Part shown: in pieces, positions 20,292 to 33,197 of the stretch | Layout: the number at the start of each line of letters is the position of its first letter | Numbering within the stretch: the first letter of the stretch is position 1 | Origin: Tuctoria greenei | Lineage: Eukaryota > Streptophyta > Magnoliopsida > Poales > Poaceae | Length of the DNA stretch: 64,000 nt | Assembly (NCBI GenBank): GCA_036927565.1 | Contig: JAYESD010000001.1 | Location: 73,303,751-73,367,750 of the forward strand | Direction of reading: 5' to 3' | The notes under the pieces: model-generated | What the model saw: only the letters and a program-made list of their open reading frames with translations | The model's database searches: none | What the model was told of the DNA's origin: nothing | Position numbers and translations under genes: made by a program

Positions 20292-23200
20292 TCATACATT
20301 TTTTCTAGCATTCACATCTTCTCGCATATAGGGTTTCAAATCCTTTTTAATGCTTCTCTCTACGCGCTTGATGTTTTCTGGTTCGGTGAAAAGGTACATC
20401 TCTTCATATTGATTATATTCCTCTTCATTATCTCCCACATTCTCAATCTCAACAATATTTTGCTTTCCAAAAACAACTACGTGCATCTTCCCAGTTTCTG
20501 GATCTTGAACATAAAAAACTTGTGCAACACTATCAGCGAGAACCCACATGTCATCTTTATAACTCACGTTATTCAAGTCTACCAATGTCAGCCCATAATT
20601 GTCCACTTTCAGGCAATCAGGATGTTTGACCCATTGGCACTTAAATACGGGCATTACCATTCTTTTGCCATAATCGAGTTCCCATATTTCCTCTGTGAAC
20701 CCGAAGTATGTGGTCTTTTGCCCTTGTGAATCATAAGCCTCAATACGAACAACACTATTTTGTGCAACACTCTTATCGTCTTTTTCTTTAGTGTAAAATG
20801 TGTAACTATTGATGTCATATGATTGTCATGATGTCACCAAAGCAGATGGGCTAAAAGCTAACTTCTTCATTGTTGCCTCTTTATAGAGTTTCCATATGGC
20901 ATATTTTTGTCCATTAACCATTCCGTGAAACATCTTTTGTGTTCTTTCATGATCCAGTCCTCCGTGCGGTCTTGGTTTTTTTTCACGAAGCTCAATTTGG
21001 TGCTCCTCGATGTACGACTCAGCTATTGCGAACTGTTGTAGTACGTCAAAATGTGCATGGTGTACATTCTTGTATCTTGAACGATAAAAGTTTTCTTACC
21101 CACTTTGCCTCTCCCACGTAGTCTACCCTCATGTACTGGTATAGGCACACCTACCAGTTTTCCATCTTTGATGCAATCAGCACAACCCTCAATCACTTCT
21201 TCAGTGGTGTATCCTTCTATAATTGAACCCTCTGGGTGAGCACGGTTCTGCACATAACCTTTTAATACTCATAAATATCTCTCCAACAAAAACATATGAT
21301 GTAAATATAGTGGCCCCAATGCTTTTATCTAATCAACAAGATGTATGATTAGGTGTACTTGCATATCAAAAAAGGACGTGGGAAACACATCTCAAGCTTG
21401 CACATAGTCTCGACGATGTATGCTTTTAGATAGTCTAAATCTTCACGTGCTATCACCTTTTGCGATACTGCATTGAAGAAGTAACACAAACGTGTGATGA
21501 CAACTTTTATATGCTCAGATTTGATGACTCTTATTGCATGGCAAGGAACACTGTCATCATCATGTGACAATCATCAGAATTATAACCGAATAAAGACAAG
21601 TCTTTCATCGAGACTAGTTTGCGGATATTGGATGAGAAACTCGTGGGCACTTTGATCCCACGCAAGCATTCGCAAATTGTTTTTTTTCTTTTCTAACGTC
21701 AAGTTGTAGCTGGCTTGGGGAAGGTAATGCTTCCTGTTCGCCTTTTCTACTGGATGAAGCGCTGGTCTTAAATCAAGATATACTAGGTCCATACGTGAAT
21801 TTCATCCGTCCTTTGTTTTCCTCGGCATGTCCTGCAAGGTCCCAATGATGCTGTCAAATACATTCTTTGTAACGTGCATCAAATCAATACTATGCCAAAA
21901 TTCCAGATTCTTCCAATACGAAAGATACTTGGAAAAAATTGATTGTTTCTTGAAAGCCATGTCAGTTGTGTCACCCGAAGATGTACTTTTCGTTCTCTTG
22001 ATTCCTTTACATTTTTTGCCCTTACCGAAAGCAATATGAATGTTCTTGACCATTTCGAACACAAGTTTTCCACTTTAAGGTTTTGGTGCAGTATCTTTTT
22101 CGATTTTGTTATCAAATTGTTCTTTCATCTTCCTATACTTGTGTGTATCTGTCAAGAACCATCGGTGTACCATGTACACCGTCTTCCCGGATGAAGTGAG
22201 GTATAGAAATCCAGTTCTATCCACGCACCTTAAACAACCTTTCTTCCCTTTCATTTGTCCCGATAATGTAAACAGTTCAGGGTAATCATGCACGGATTCA
22301 TTCCGTCTGTACCCAAGGCAAACCTCGCATCTTTGATTTCCCTTGCAAATTCAGGATACTGAATATCAAAATTTTTCCACTGAATTGCATCACCAGGGTG
22401 TCGAATATGTTTTTCATTCTTCTTGCGTTGCTCAGAAAGCCAACATAAGTTCAGCCTCCCTATGGTTTGAGAACAAATGCTTCAAGCGATCAATTACCAG
22501 AAGGTACCACATCACTAAGGCAGAAATTTTTCTCGTATTCTTCCCGTCTGCATCACCAGAAGTATCATCATCGTCACCTTCAGGACCAATAATAAACTTC
22601 TTATTCTTCTGAGACTTTTTCTAGTTGGTAACATACTGGTGATTGTAGTCCTTCTTATATCTACTGACACCACAGATGGGGCATCTAGTTGCGAGCCATG
22701 CTCTTTGCGATATAGAATACAATGGTTCACACAAGCGTGTATTTTTGTCACACCTAGTGCCATCGAGCAAAGAAGTTTCTTCGCTTTATAAGTGCTTCTG
22801 GGTAGTTTATTTGGATTTGGAAAAATTTCCGCCATAAGATTAAAAAGATCAGAGAAACTACAATCGGACCATATGTTTGTGGCTTTCAACATTAGTAGTT
22901 CTAAGACCGCACGCAATGTAGTAAACTCTTTATCACAACTGTTTGATTCATCATATAAAAGCTCCATCGCCGTATTCTGCAATGTCCCAATTTTACTTAA
23001 ACCATTGCTTGCTCTCATAGAAGTCAATACATATGGTTGAATGTGACGCAAGATCTCCTCACAATCGAACTCATCATCATCATCACCATCTTGATTGTCA
23101 CTACCATCATCGATATGAACATTATCGTCATTTGAACCTCTCTCATCATTTTTATCCACATTATGTGTATCTAACTCACCATGCTCTGTCCATATTGTGT

Positions 23201-23414
23201 AGTTTTTTCTAAAACCTCTTTTCACCAAATGAGATTGGATTACTATAGTATCTGTCCAAGCAATCTTATTTTCAGAGTCGATACATGGACATACTATGTC
23301 ATCTATCTTTTGCAACTTCACATGTCTCTTGGATGCTTCAATAAAATTTGCAACATTATGAATGTACATAGGATCGGGTCTTGGCATGTTATACATCCAC
23401 GCTCGACGGTCCAT
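20292..23414 (-). pseudogene. TNPD-like CACTA transposase (tnp2), broken
   Basis: Minus strand, starting MDRRAWMYNM at 23414 with a Transposase-associated N-terminal domain. A Transposase_21 core follows (SIDLMHVTKNVFDSIIGT at about 21880), then DUF4218-like blocks (21023-21570) and a C-terminal DUF4216 domain (20292-20660, DDMWVLADSVAQVFYVQDPE). These are the full-length domains of an En/Spm TNPD-type protein, which binds and cuts the element ends. Several frameshifts and stops fall between blocks (for example near 22620 and 21800). Its promoter is the TATA box at 24317. It runs tail to tail with the SNF2 fragment. Confidence 0.85.
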
Positions 23415-23559
23415 GCTTCAATAATAGATTTTTTGTAATATTTACAATATTTGGCAACAAATATTCCCTAAAGGACTTTTATAAGATGAATTTACAAACA
23501 CATAACAAGCCTGTATCATATGAGTGAATATTGGTATCATGTAGGTCTGTTCATAAGTG

Positions 23560-23700
23560 TTCCAAGCAATGTTTTCATGTCACCTAGTCGACCCTAGTCG
23601 GCTAAGGGCGATAAGGACGACTAGGTCGATTAGTCATCGACTAGGGCGACTAATCGCACTCTAGTCGACCCTAGTCGTCAACTAGTCGTCCACTACTTTT
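23560..23700. repeat. Cluster of CTAGTCG short repeats
   Basis: About eight copies of (A)CTAGTCG(A) and its inverse occur in ~140 bp upstream of the transposase start, mixed with GGGCGACTAATCG. The content is unlike the rest of the element. It could be a small MITE inserted in the leader; no clean ends are seen. Confidence 0.5.
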
Positions 23701-24316
23701 TTATGGAAAAAATACTAGTCGACAATATATATATGTGCATATATAGCTAGTATATAACTATATATTGTTATATGCTCCTACATTGAATTAAACAGTTGAA
23801 AACTTTACTACATGCTTCATATTGGTAAAAACCAGAGCAATAACAGAGCAAGGAGAGAGCATCGTTTGAGGAACAAAGACTTATCATCAGAGCCGGAGTG
23901 GCCATAATGGATTTTTGAAGTTAGGCTTATTCATTGTAACATTTCATCAAACAGTGATGTGCTTTTGTATTCATATTCAACCTTTAACCCTTCAAATCTA
24001 CTTCTTGTTCTGTAAAATTCATGTGTGAGCTCAAGGGAGGACTAAACTACATCTTTCATCCTTTAATCATCCAAATCTACTACAAATCTCAAGTGGTTGG
24101 GGGGAGGGGGGCTGGACGCATATGCAAACACAACAAAACAAAACTATGAAAAAAGAACAAATTAAAAACATGACAGTGAAGAAGAAGTCTCTTCTAACCT
24201 ATTCTCTATTCGAAATCCACTGATGAATGCCCGGCGCACGGTGGAAATTTTCGGCAGCCTCGCAGCGTTGATGGAAAATCTCCAGGGTTAGATTTTCTTT
24301 GGCACTTGAGGGGTAT

Positions 24317-24326
24317 CTTTATATAG
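24317..24326 (-). promoter_or_regulatory. TATA box for the TNPD-like gene
   Basis: Minus strand CTATATAAAG followed by ATACCCCTC, then a leader containing GGCTGCCGAAAATTTCC. The same TATA-ACCCCTC and GGCTGCC-AAAATTTC arrangement is found in the opposite orientation at 26946-27030, so the two promoters are related copies. Confidence 0.65.
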
Positions 24327-24359
24327 GCGTCGATTTTCATAGGCGATTTTTAACGAAAC

Positions 24360-26940
24360 AACCACCTGTGATAAAAATTAATAACATTCAGGTGGTTTTC
24401 TTCAGGCAGTTTTTAACTGTTATACAGGCGGTTGGTACTTACCAACCGCCTGAGATAATAGCCCGAGCCTGTTCTTTAGTTTTCTCTTCCCTTGCTTCTT
24501 TATTATTTAGATTCCAATATAAATACTGAAACATGTATAGATTCTGCAAATTGAGTCCAAATTCATTGTTTCTTTCTTCTATATTCTTCAAAAATTCAGA
24601 TCTACCACCTGAACCAAATATATTAAAACTTGTATAGCTGACATTGTAATGTTTTGGTAAATATCAAATTAATTTATACTTACGTATTATTCAGATTTGT
24701 GTATCTCCTAAAAAAGGATCCTTTAATGAAATTGGTTTGTATGAACATATTTGTATTATTTATACATTTATGAATTTTGTTAATTTTTTAAAGCATTCCA
24801 ACATGTCAAAATTCAAATTATCCATCATTCTAACTAAATGCTCACATACATATGAGGCATTCATCGAATTTTAAACACACATTGATTCAAAAAAATTCAA
24901 AAAAATCTGAAAAAATTCATAGAGGTTGGTATGATGACTAAAAATGTCCACTGAAAAAATAAATGAAAAAATCATTATATTCGTCAAGATAGAAAAATGA
25001 AAATAGAAATTGTTATATGTTTTTTATGTTCTGACCAATTTTAAAGGCTTTATGAAGTGAAATTTAATGGTAACCTTTAATAATCAATCATATTACAAGA
25101 AAGTAGAATTTGGGCTTTTTAGAGGCCCCACATTTAATCAAGAATATTAATTAAGAAGAAGAAAAGATCTTCTTAGACGGTTGGTACTGAATAACCGCCT
25201 GAGAAAAAGCTTATCTCAGGTGGGTACTACTTACCGACCGCTTGATATAACTACCCGAGCGTGTTCTTCAGTTTTTTTCCCTTGCTTCTTTTTTATTTAG
25301 ATTCCAATATAAATACTCAAACATGTATAAATTCTGCAAATTGAGTCCAAATTCAATGATTCTTTCTTCTATATTTTTCAAAATTAACATCTACCACCTG
25401 AACCAAATATTTTAAAACTTGTATAGGTGACATTGTAATGTTTTGGTAAATATCAAATTAATTTATACTTACATATTATTCAGATTTGTGTATCTCCTAA
25501 AAAAGGATCCTTTACTGAAATTGGTTTGTATGAACATATTTGTATTATTTATACATTTAAGAATTTTGTTAATTTTTTAAAGCATTCCGACATGTCAAAA
25601 TTCAAATTTTCCATCATTCTAACTAATTGCTCATATACATATGAGGCATTCATCAAATTTTGAGCACACATTAATTCAAAAAAATTCAAAAAAACTAAAA
25701 AGTTCATAGAGGTTGGTATGATGACTATAAATGTCCATTGAAAAAATAAATGAAAAAATCATTATATTCAACAAGATAGAAAAATGACAAATAGCAATTG
25801 TTATATGTTTTTTATGTTATAATCAATTTCAAAGGCTTTATGAAGTTAAATTTAATGGTAACCATTAGTAATCAACCGTATTACAAGAAAGTGAAATTTG
25901 GGCTTTTGAAAGGCCCCGCATTTAATCAAGAATATTAATTAAGAAGAAGAAAATATCTTCACAGGTGGTTGGTACTTAATAACCGTCCGAGAAAAAATTA
26001 TCTCAGGCGGGTATTACTTACCGACCACCTGAGATAATTGCCCGAGCCTGTTCTTCAGTTTTCTTTTCCCTTGCTTCTTTTTTATTTAGATTCCAATATA
26101 AATACTCAAACATGTATAGATTCCGCAAATTGAGTCCAAATTCTATGATTCTTTCTTATATATTTTTCAAAAAGTAACATCTACCACCTGAACCAAATAT
26201 TTTAAAACTTGTATAGCCGACATTTTAATGTTTTGGTAAATATCAAATTAATTTATACTTAAATATTACTCAGATTTTTGTACCTCATAAAAAAGGATCT
26301 TTTATTGAAATTGGTTTGTATGAACATATTTGTATTATTTATACATTTATGAATTTTGTTAATTTTTTTAAAGCATTCCAACATGTTAAAATTCAAATTA
26401 TCCATCATGCTAACTAAATGCTCATATACATATGAGGCATTCAACAAATTTTGAACACACACTGATTCAAAAAAATTCAAAAAAATCTGAAAAAATTGAT
26501 AGAGGTTGGTATGATGACTAAAAATGTCCATTGAAAAAATAAATGAAAAAATCATTATATTCATCAAGATAGAAAATGATAAATAGCAATTGTTATATGT
26601 TTTTTATGTTCTGACCAATTTCAAAGGCTTTATGAAGTGAAATTTAATGGTAACCTTTAATAATAAATCATATAACAAGAAAGTGGAATTTGGGCTTTTG
26701 AAAGGCCCCACATTTAATCAAGAATATTAATAAATGAAAAGAATATTAATTAAGAAGAAGAAAATATCTTCTTAGGCAATTGGTACTGAATAACCGCCTA
26801 AGAAGATGTTTATCTCAAGTGGGTATTAATTACCGACCGCCGGAGATAATTGCATCTTCGCAGGTGGTTGGTAATTACCACCCGCCTGAGATAACCATCT
26901 TCTCAGGTGGTTGGTACTTAAAATCCACCTGAGAAGATAG
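24360..26940. repeat. Central intergenic array: three ~790-bp tandem repeats carrying the terminal GGCGGTT motif
   Basis: The block starting CCCGAGC(C/G)TGTTCTT recurs at 24462, 25254 and 26041 (periods 792 and 787 bp), and most of the sequence between is repeated with small changes. Each unit starts and ends with inverted pairs such as GGCGGTTGGTACTTACC and AACCGCCTGAGA, the same core as the subterminal repeats near the TIRs. Extra pairs lie at 26770-26940. Units are AT-rich and non-coding; short ORFs in them have no support. Confidence 0.85.
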
Positions 26941-26945
26941 GCTTC

Positions 26946-26953
26946 TATATATA
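26946..26953 (+). promoter_or_regulatory. TATA box for the rightward Transposase_24/ULP1 gene
   Basis: CTATATATACCCCTCGG, followed by a GC-rich leader (26990-27250) with CCGTCGTCG repeats. The first recognisable exon starts about 1.9 kb downstream (28891), so a long leader or leader intron is implied. Confidence 0.55.
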
Positions 26954-27599
26954 CCCCTCGGATGCGTTGGAAAAACCTAACCCGGGCAAAATCATTAAGA
27001 CGCCGTCAGGCTGCCAAAATTTCATTTGCCGCCAAGTCTTCGCCGCTCTCGCTACCGAGTTTCGCCGTCGTCGTCGAGCTTCACCGTCGCCACTGAGCTT
27101 CGCTGTTGTCCGTTTGCTTTGCCCTCCCCACTTGCAGGTACGCCGAGGAAGCCCTTGCTATCGCCGCGGAGCTTCATGGTAAACCCTAAACCCTTCGACC
27201 TTCCCTCCTCCGTCCCCGTGCTGCCTCCCTCCTTGGTTAGGATTCCTTCGTTAGGGTTCGGTTGTTAGGGCGCGTGCACAGATTTTGGTTCGTTGGTTAG
27301 GGCGTGTGCACAGATTTTGGCTCGTTGATTGCAAAGCAGTTGGGCCAAGTAATAGCACCTAATTATGTTTGTTTAGTTATACTACACCCTGCCCTGACCT
27401 ATCCAGCGAACTGATCTTATACTCAACTTTGTTAATGTTATTTACTTGGATAATGATGGTTTGGTACATATCCGCAGATCTTGGTATTAATATTGTTACT
27501 TGGATATATGATACGACTGAGATAATCATGTTTTGTTCAAATAAAAATTATGCATCAAGATTCAAGAGAAATGAGTTTAACAAATAGAAATGTTTTTAT

Positions 27600-28720
27600 A
27601 TAATTCATTATATATTTTCAATATTTTTTTCAATAAAAAAACTCTATCTTCATATTCAGTACAGGGCCTCAAATTTAGCCAGCCCGGCCCTGCCTAAACT
27701 CTCTTACCCCCTTTATGAAATACCAACGAATGTTAAGCACAACTCTTTAGTTAAGTATGACACAAACCTATGTTTTTCGGGTTTCTAAACCCACAGCTAT
27801 TGCAAACAATCCCTTTCATTTCTAATTATGCTAGTCTTAACCCCCCTGTGCTTCTGCACCTCCTTGGACATGAAGTCGATGCAGCAATAAGATCACAATG
27901 ATCATCGTCTTGATCCATTACTTCCACCATCATGTCTCCACATAAGTGATTAAGAATAAATTTATCTAAGTCTTCCTCCTTTGTGATATGTTCCTGTTCC
28001 TAATCAATCACTACTATTTTTTTATCCACCACTTGCTCACTACATAATCTATTATTTTCTGCTTCCTTCAATATGTTGACTGATTTTTTAATTTCATCAT
28101 CACCATTACTAGATGCATAATGACACAACAAAATCCCACACTATTCAGATCCATGTTAATCATTTCAGTAAAAAAACTTAAGAAGACGTGTGTTCCTGAC
28201 CTTCATTGCCTTTGGCCTTCAACTTCTCCACCCTCCCCATGGATTTCTTGTCCACCGAATAGCTCTTTCTCTTGCTCAACCGTGTTGCAGTGACCGTTGT
28301 CAAAGCCTTAGTAATAGCTGCCAAATAGTGCACTGCATGGACCATACTCTCTCCTTCGAACTTTGTAATCTGTTCAGGATTGAAATACTTATTGACTTCT
28401 GAATTCCAAAAGTAAAAGGAATCAATATTAGTACCAACCTCCATATTATTAGTTACCACCACCTCTGCCACCTTGTGCGCTTCATCATTTGGTGCACACT
28501 CGCTCTCCTGATGATAAGCGCTTCCATTCTCCCAAACACCAGTTTCTTGCTTGCCTTCTCCACCATGTTTCCTTGGTTAGGGTTCCTTGGTTGGGGCTCC
28601 ACTTTTTCAATTCCTTTGAACAGTTTCTTTAACTTGTTAGATATTCTAACTACGCCGGATTAACAGATTTGTTTGTCCAAACCAAATTGTGTATCAAGTC
28701 GTAGGAGTAGCTGATTAATT
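27600..28720 (-). pseudogene. Unknown gene fragment inside the CACTA element
   Basis: The minus strand shows two coding-like blocks. From about 28580 to 28178 an open frame includes ESECAPNDEAHKVAEVVV, NIDSFYFWNSEVNKYFNPEQ and a basic KRKSYSVDKK end. From about 28140 to 27830 a second block reads NGDDEIKKSVNILKEAENN and LDKFILNHLCGDMMVEVMDQ, interrupted by one TAG. I recognise no family. It may be a captured host gene, or an extra gene of this CACTA family. The tandem duplication starts inside it at 28186, so only the first block is repeated (38360-38800). Confidence 0.45.
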
Positions 28721-28890
28721 ACTTGAATTAAGTTAGTTCTTCATTACTAGTTTTATCATACTTGATGAGCCAACACATCAATAGATATTGATAAATTGTT
28801 TGACATGCACAAGTGGTTGATGGTTCTGCGGGACACTTCATGTAGAGTTAATATGCCATTCATTATATTTTTTGTCTTATTAGTTCTAGC

Positions 28891-31800
28891 ATGGAAAGCC
28901 CTAAGAAGACTGGTGCTGGTAGTAACAATAAAGAAGACAACATGGAGTTTACTGACTCCAACAGTGAAAGCTCCTTTCACAGTCCATCGGATCCTTTTTC
29001 TGAATATAAAAATTAAAAAGACTTCAGAGGATCTAGACCCAGAATATGATCCTGCCAACGAGGTATGGATCACGAATTTTAACATCAGCAGTTCAGGTTA
29101 ATGTTGGTTGTCAAGTATACGAAGTATTATAATTCTTTTCTACCTAGATTAATCGTGAAGACAACGAGGTGACTTCGGCTCCCAAAACTGCAGAAGGTTC
29201 TCCAATGGATGAATCCTCAGCTTCACTCAATCAGAAATGAGGGCAACGAGGTCCCAATAAGGGTCCATTGGACCGCATGATGTACATAACAAGGGTCGGT
29301 CCAGGTGGGCTTCCCCAAGAACCACTAGATTCAGTTACCAAGTACCGAAATGCATGTGGTTTTCTTGTTAGAGAGCTCATGCTGATGACAATCAAGAATT
29401 GGAGGAAATTACCCGAGGAGACCAAGAATGAGTTGTTGGAAAGGATAAAGAAACAATTCAAGTTCCCAAAAGGCATGAAAGAAGCTGTAAAGAAAGCAAC
29501 ATTGGTCTCTTGCGGCAAGAAGTCTTATGGCTAGAAGAGTGAAATGAATGCATATGTTAAGGCCGATAAGGTCCCTAGCCCGAGAAAGATGGGAAAATTC
29601 ACACAAGCTTAGTGGCAACAATTTGTTCGTCAAAAGACCACACCTGATGCTAAAGCCCTAAGTGCAACTAGGTTAGAGTTTGCCAAAAAGAACAAATACC
29701 ATCATCGCTTGGGGTTTGCCGGATATGCCCCCAAAGTCTAGAAATGGAATAAGATATTGGATGAAATTACTAGTAAGGGCAATCCTCACCCGTTAGAAGG
29801 TTGCGATGAGAGAACTCAATGGTGGGTCTTTGCTCGGTCAGGTTTGACCAGCGAGTGCAAACATGAAAAGCCCGACTCTATGAACGAAGTAGAGGAAAAA
29901 ATGAAAGAAGTAACTGAAAAGCATCAGAAGGGTCTCTTCAAGACGAAGAGGGAAAATGACCAACTTACCGCTATCCTAGGAAACCCTAAACACTGTGGGC
30001 GGGTTTGAGCAATCTCTTCTCAAATGTCTTGGCTAGATGGTTTCCCGAAAGATAAAGAGACATATATAAGACATGAGAAGTTCAAGAAAACACTAGATGA
30101 AAAGATTGCTCAAAGGGTCAAGGAAAATGTGCAATAAATAATGGAGGAACATGGACAATCGGGCAATTAGTGGCACCGAGTACTGCGGTGGTTCCCATGC
30201 CACAATTGGTATCTCCAACTGCATACCCTAGCAGCATAGGTTCTGTGTCAGTCTCAGGGTCAACCCATTAGTTCATTTTCGATGATGTTGCTAAGGACAG
30301 ATCTTGTCGTCTTCTTGTCCTGATCGGCAGAGTAGGGAACAAAACCAAACAGGTTGCCACTGCTATGGCAAAGCCTGATTGTGACTTCAATGGTAATCCA
30401 CTTCCATTGTATTATGTTGTGGTGCAAGTTCTCCAGATCATTGATAATGATTACGAAGATTATGAAATAGACCACATATCACATGAGGGGACCGCAACTC
30501 TGGGGCAGGCTGTAAACCAATTAATCCTTTGGAACCGACGCGATATTGTGTTGGACGATGAGCCAATTTCTAGCCCTGTCGCATCTCAAAATACTTCAAC
30601 CCCGTCTTCTAAGGCAAAAGTCCAGGAAGATCCACTCCCAGTCAAAGAAGATCTACACCCAGTCCAGGAAGATCCACTCCAAGTCCAGGAACAAGTTGGA
30701 CAACAGCTTCAAGCAGTACCAGGGTAAGCTGTTGCTAGTAAAGAGCAACCAGTTGAGCAACAGCTTGAAGTAGTACTTGAGCCAGCTGCTGGGAGTAAAG
30801 AGCAATCAGTCGAACAACAAGCCAGTGTCCAACTTCCGACGACTACTCCTCGATCATCAGTGCCTATCAAAGTTAGCTCATATGAAATTAAGAAACCTTC
30901 ATCAGAAGTGTCAAAGTATTTGGAAAATATGAAGGAAAATATTATAAAATCGAGTGCATCTCCTTCTTCTCATGAGCCAGTATTAGAAGATGTCGAGGAG
31001 TGGGAAGAAGACGGTGTCATGTATAATCGGTGGACAACTTTAGTTAAACCAGGAGTTCCAATATACAAGCTTGAGGATGTTCCTCCTAAATTTGAGAATG
31101 GGAAGACGTTCATGATATCCATACAACTTAGCAGACAACCTGCCCCGCTCAAAAGAATGCACAAGTGGTACATCACTGCCAACACAAAATATGATCTTTC
31201 TTGCGTCACATTTTGTATTCCAAAAGAAGCATTCTGAAGCACTGGAGAAAATAAATGAGTCATTTTATTTGAAGAGTTGTATACCCTTTTCCATTTGGGC
31301 ATGCTCGAGATCAACCTGCTACTCGTCTGGTGCTTGTAAGTGCCTCTAATATTTTGTATTTGCTTTTCTTACTACACGCATACACATTTCATGAGATTAT
31401 AACAATTCTAGACTTCTTCAATAGGATGCAATACATGGATAATGAAAAGAGGAAACGCAAGATAGGTATCCTTGACCCTACACGGATTGCAAAGACGTTA
31501 TTCGATATCAAGTTGGATCATAAATCAGTACAGTTCAAGCACATGAGAAAAAAAGAATTTGAAAAATCAATCGCAAAACTTAAGAAGGATAGAAGGACAG
31601 AAGTTGCAGCTTATATAGGGCATGCAATGTTTAACTTTGTCAGAGACGGCAAGGACCTCGTAAAGGCTCCGTACCGCTCCGAGTAAGTTCACACATGACA
31701 TTGAAATAGCAATTATTGCTAATTGTTAACTTAACACGTGTGTTTGTATGTGTGCAGTCACCACTACATAATGATCGTCATAAAGCCAACGCAGGGTTTG

Positions 31801-32415
31801 GCAACAACCCTGGACTCAGTGGATTACCCACCAGATAGTTACAAAGATTTTCTTTCCATTTTGAAATTGTTTTTTTTATTTGATACTTTAATTTACACAC
31901 ATTTAGAATGTGTTGACAAGTTTTATATGACATTTTTTGTATTATAGCGTTTGGCGGTTTTACACGGAACGGCTTGACGGTCAGAGACCTCCTAATAAGA
32001 ATGGATTGGACATTAAAACATATTATGCTTGTCCAAAGCAGCCTGTTGGGAGTGTCTTATGCGGATATTATGTATGCAAGCATCTTCAGACCGCCAGCGA
32101 ATATAGAGTGAATCGTGAGGATGTAAGTTATCCTTAATGTCGATATCTTATTTTCTTACTTTTGAGTTTTATTATTTTTAGATTTTTATTCCAACTTCGA
32201 AATTGAATTGCTCATAGTACAACTGCTCCAAAAGTACCAAAGAAATTCCTGTATACTCTCACTTTGATCTATACTTTGAGATTATTCAAACCAACACATT
32301 CTAAACCTTGTTATGTGTTTCATTACAGCACACGATGAATGTGAATGAAGAATGGCCGCTTTGTAGAAGTATTCCTGGTGGAGGAGCCGACAAGATTGCT
32401 TCTGAACTGTGTTAA
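28891..32415 (+). pseudogene. CACTA Transposase_24 / ULP1-protease gene, copy 1
   Basis: Exon 1 starts MESPKKTGAGSNNKEDN and ends near 29062 at GAG|GTATGG; exon 2 starts at 29148. A plant Transposase_24 (En/Spm regulatory protein) region follows: VTKYRNACGFLVREL, EFAKKNKYHHRLGF, DERTQWWVFARSG. Then comes a block typical of these proteins, AVNQLILWNRRDI, and acidic/Gln-rich repeats (QEDPLQVQE). A C48 ULP1-like peptidase completes it: HHYIMIVI (His), LDSVDYP (Asp), CPKQPVGSVLCGYYVC (Gln, Cys). All four catalytic-type residues are kept. It is broken by frameshifts and stops shared with copy 2 (TGA 29238, TAG 29532, 29610, 29739) and by a TGA at 30006 found only here. Confidence 0.8.
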
Positions 32416-32744
32416 TTCATGTGTCGCAAAATTTTGCACAAAGGAGAGAGTTCTTTGATGAGCATGGTGCAATAGCTAATGTGCCAGAACTTCCGACTAT
32501 GCCAATAGAAACAATTTTTAGTGAAACTTGTAAACTTGTAAACAGTTTCACACTATGAGATGACTTGTATGTGTAACTTGTACATATGTATATTGTTTTA
32601 GTAAAGTTGACTTATGTGATTATATTGTTTACTTCTGTGATAGTATTGTTGACTTCTATGATGATATTGTTGACTTCTGTGATTATATTGAATTGACCTG
32701 GAAATAAGAAATAATAGCAGCTAGTACTGCATAGGTTATACCTT

Positions 32745-33165
32745 ATCACAGGCGGTTCATTACCTACAGCTAGACCTGCCTGTGAAATTATATTATCACA
32801 GATAGCTAGAAATAGGTAAAGAACAACATGTGATAACTCCATTATCACAGGCGGTTGCTATTATGGTACAAACCGGCTGCGATAAACTGTCTGCGCAGGC
32901 GGCTTGTCGTAGGTAAAGATCCGCCTATGATAACACAATTATCCCATGCGGTTATATATGTTGCACGACCCGCCTGTGATAATATGTCTTCACAGGCGGC
33001 TAGACTAAGTAAAGAACTGTCTGTGATAATATGTCTTCACAGGCAGATTCACTTCTCCGCCTGTGAAGTTGCAGATTATCACCGGCTCTTCGTTTCAAGT
33101 GGTTTTTAAAACCGTGTGTGATAATACGTTTGGAGCCGCCTGCGATGAGGCTTATTGTAGTAGTG
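32745..33165. repeat. Right subterminal repeats and TIR of the CACTA element
   Basis: Many copies of CACAGGCGG(T/C)T and CCGCCTGTGA alternate between 32750 and 33150. The segment ends GGCTTATTGTAGTAGTG, the inverse of CACTACTACAATAAGCC. Confidence 0.9.
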
Positions 33166-33168
33166 CTT
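33166..33168. repeat. Target site duplication CTT (right)
   Basis: Pairs with 18392-18394. The following AATCATGGAACCTT continues host segment B as in copy A (1828 onward). Confidence 0.9.
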
Positions 33169-33197
33169 AATCATGGAACCTTGCAAAATTATGCTAG

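Larger units (their letters stand above)
18395..33165. mobile_element. CACTA element (14.8 kb) inserted in copy B
   Basis: The left end reads GACTACTACAAAAAGC and the right end, inverted, CACTACTACAATAAGC; the first base of the left end is mutated from C to G. Both ends carry subterminal repeats of ACAGGCGGTT/AACCGCCTGTGA (18410-18790 and 32745-33150). Inside, from left: CLASSY-type palindrome, TNPD-like transposase (minus), central repeat promoter, unknown minus-strand fragment, and a Transposase_24/ULP1 gene (plus). The CTT duplication and the empty site at 1825-1827 prove the borders. All its genes have stops or frameshifts, so it depends on other copies for movement. Confidence 0.95.
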
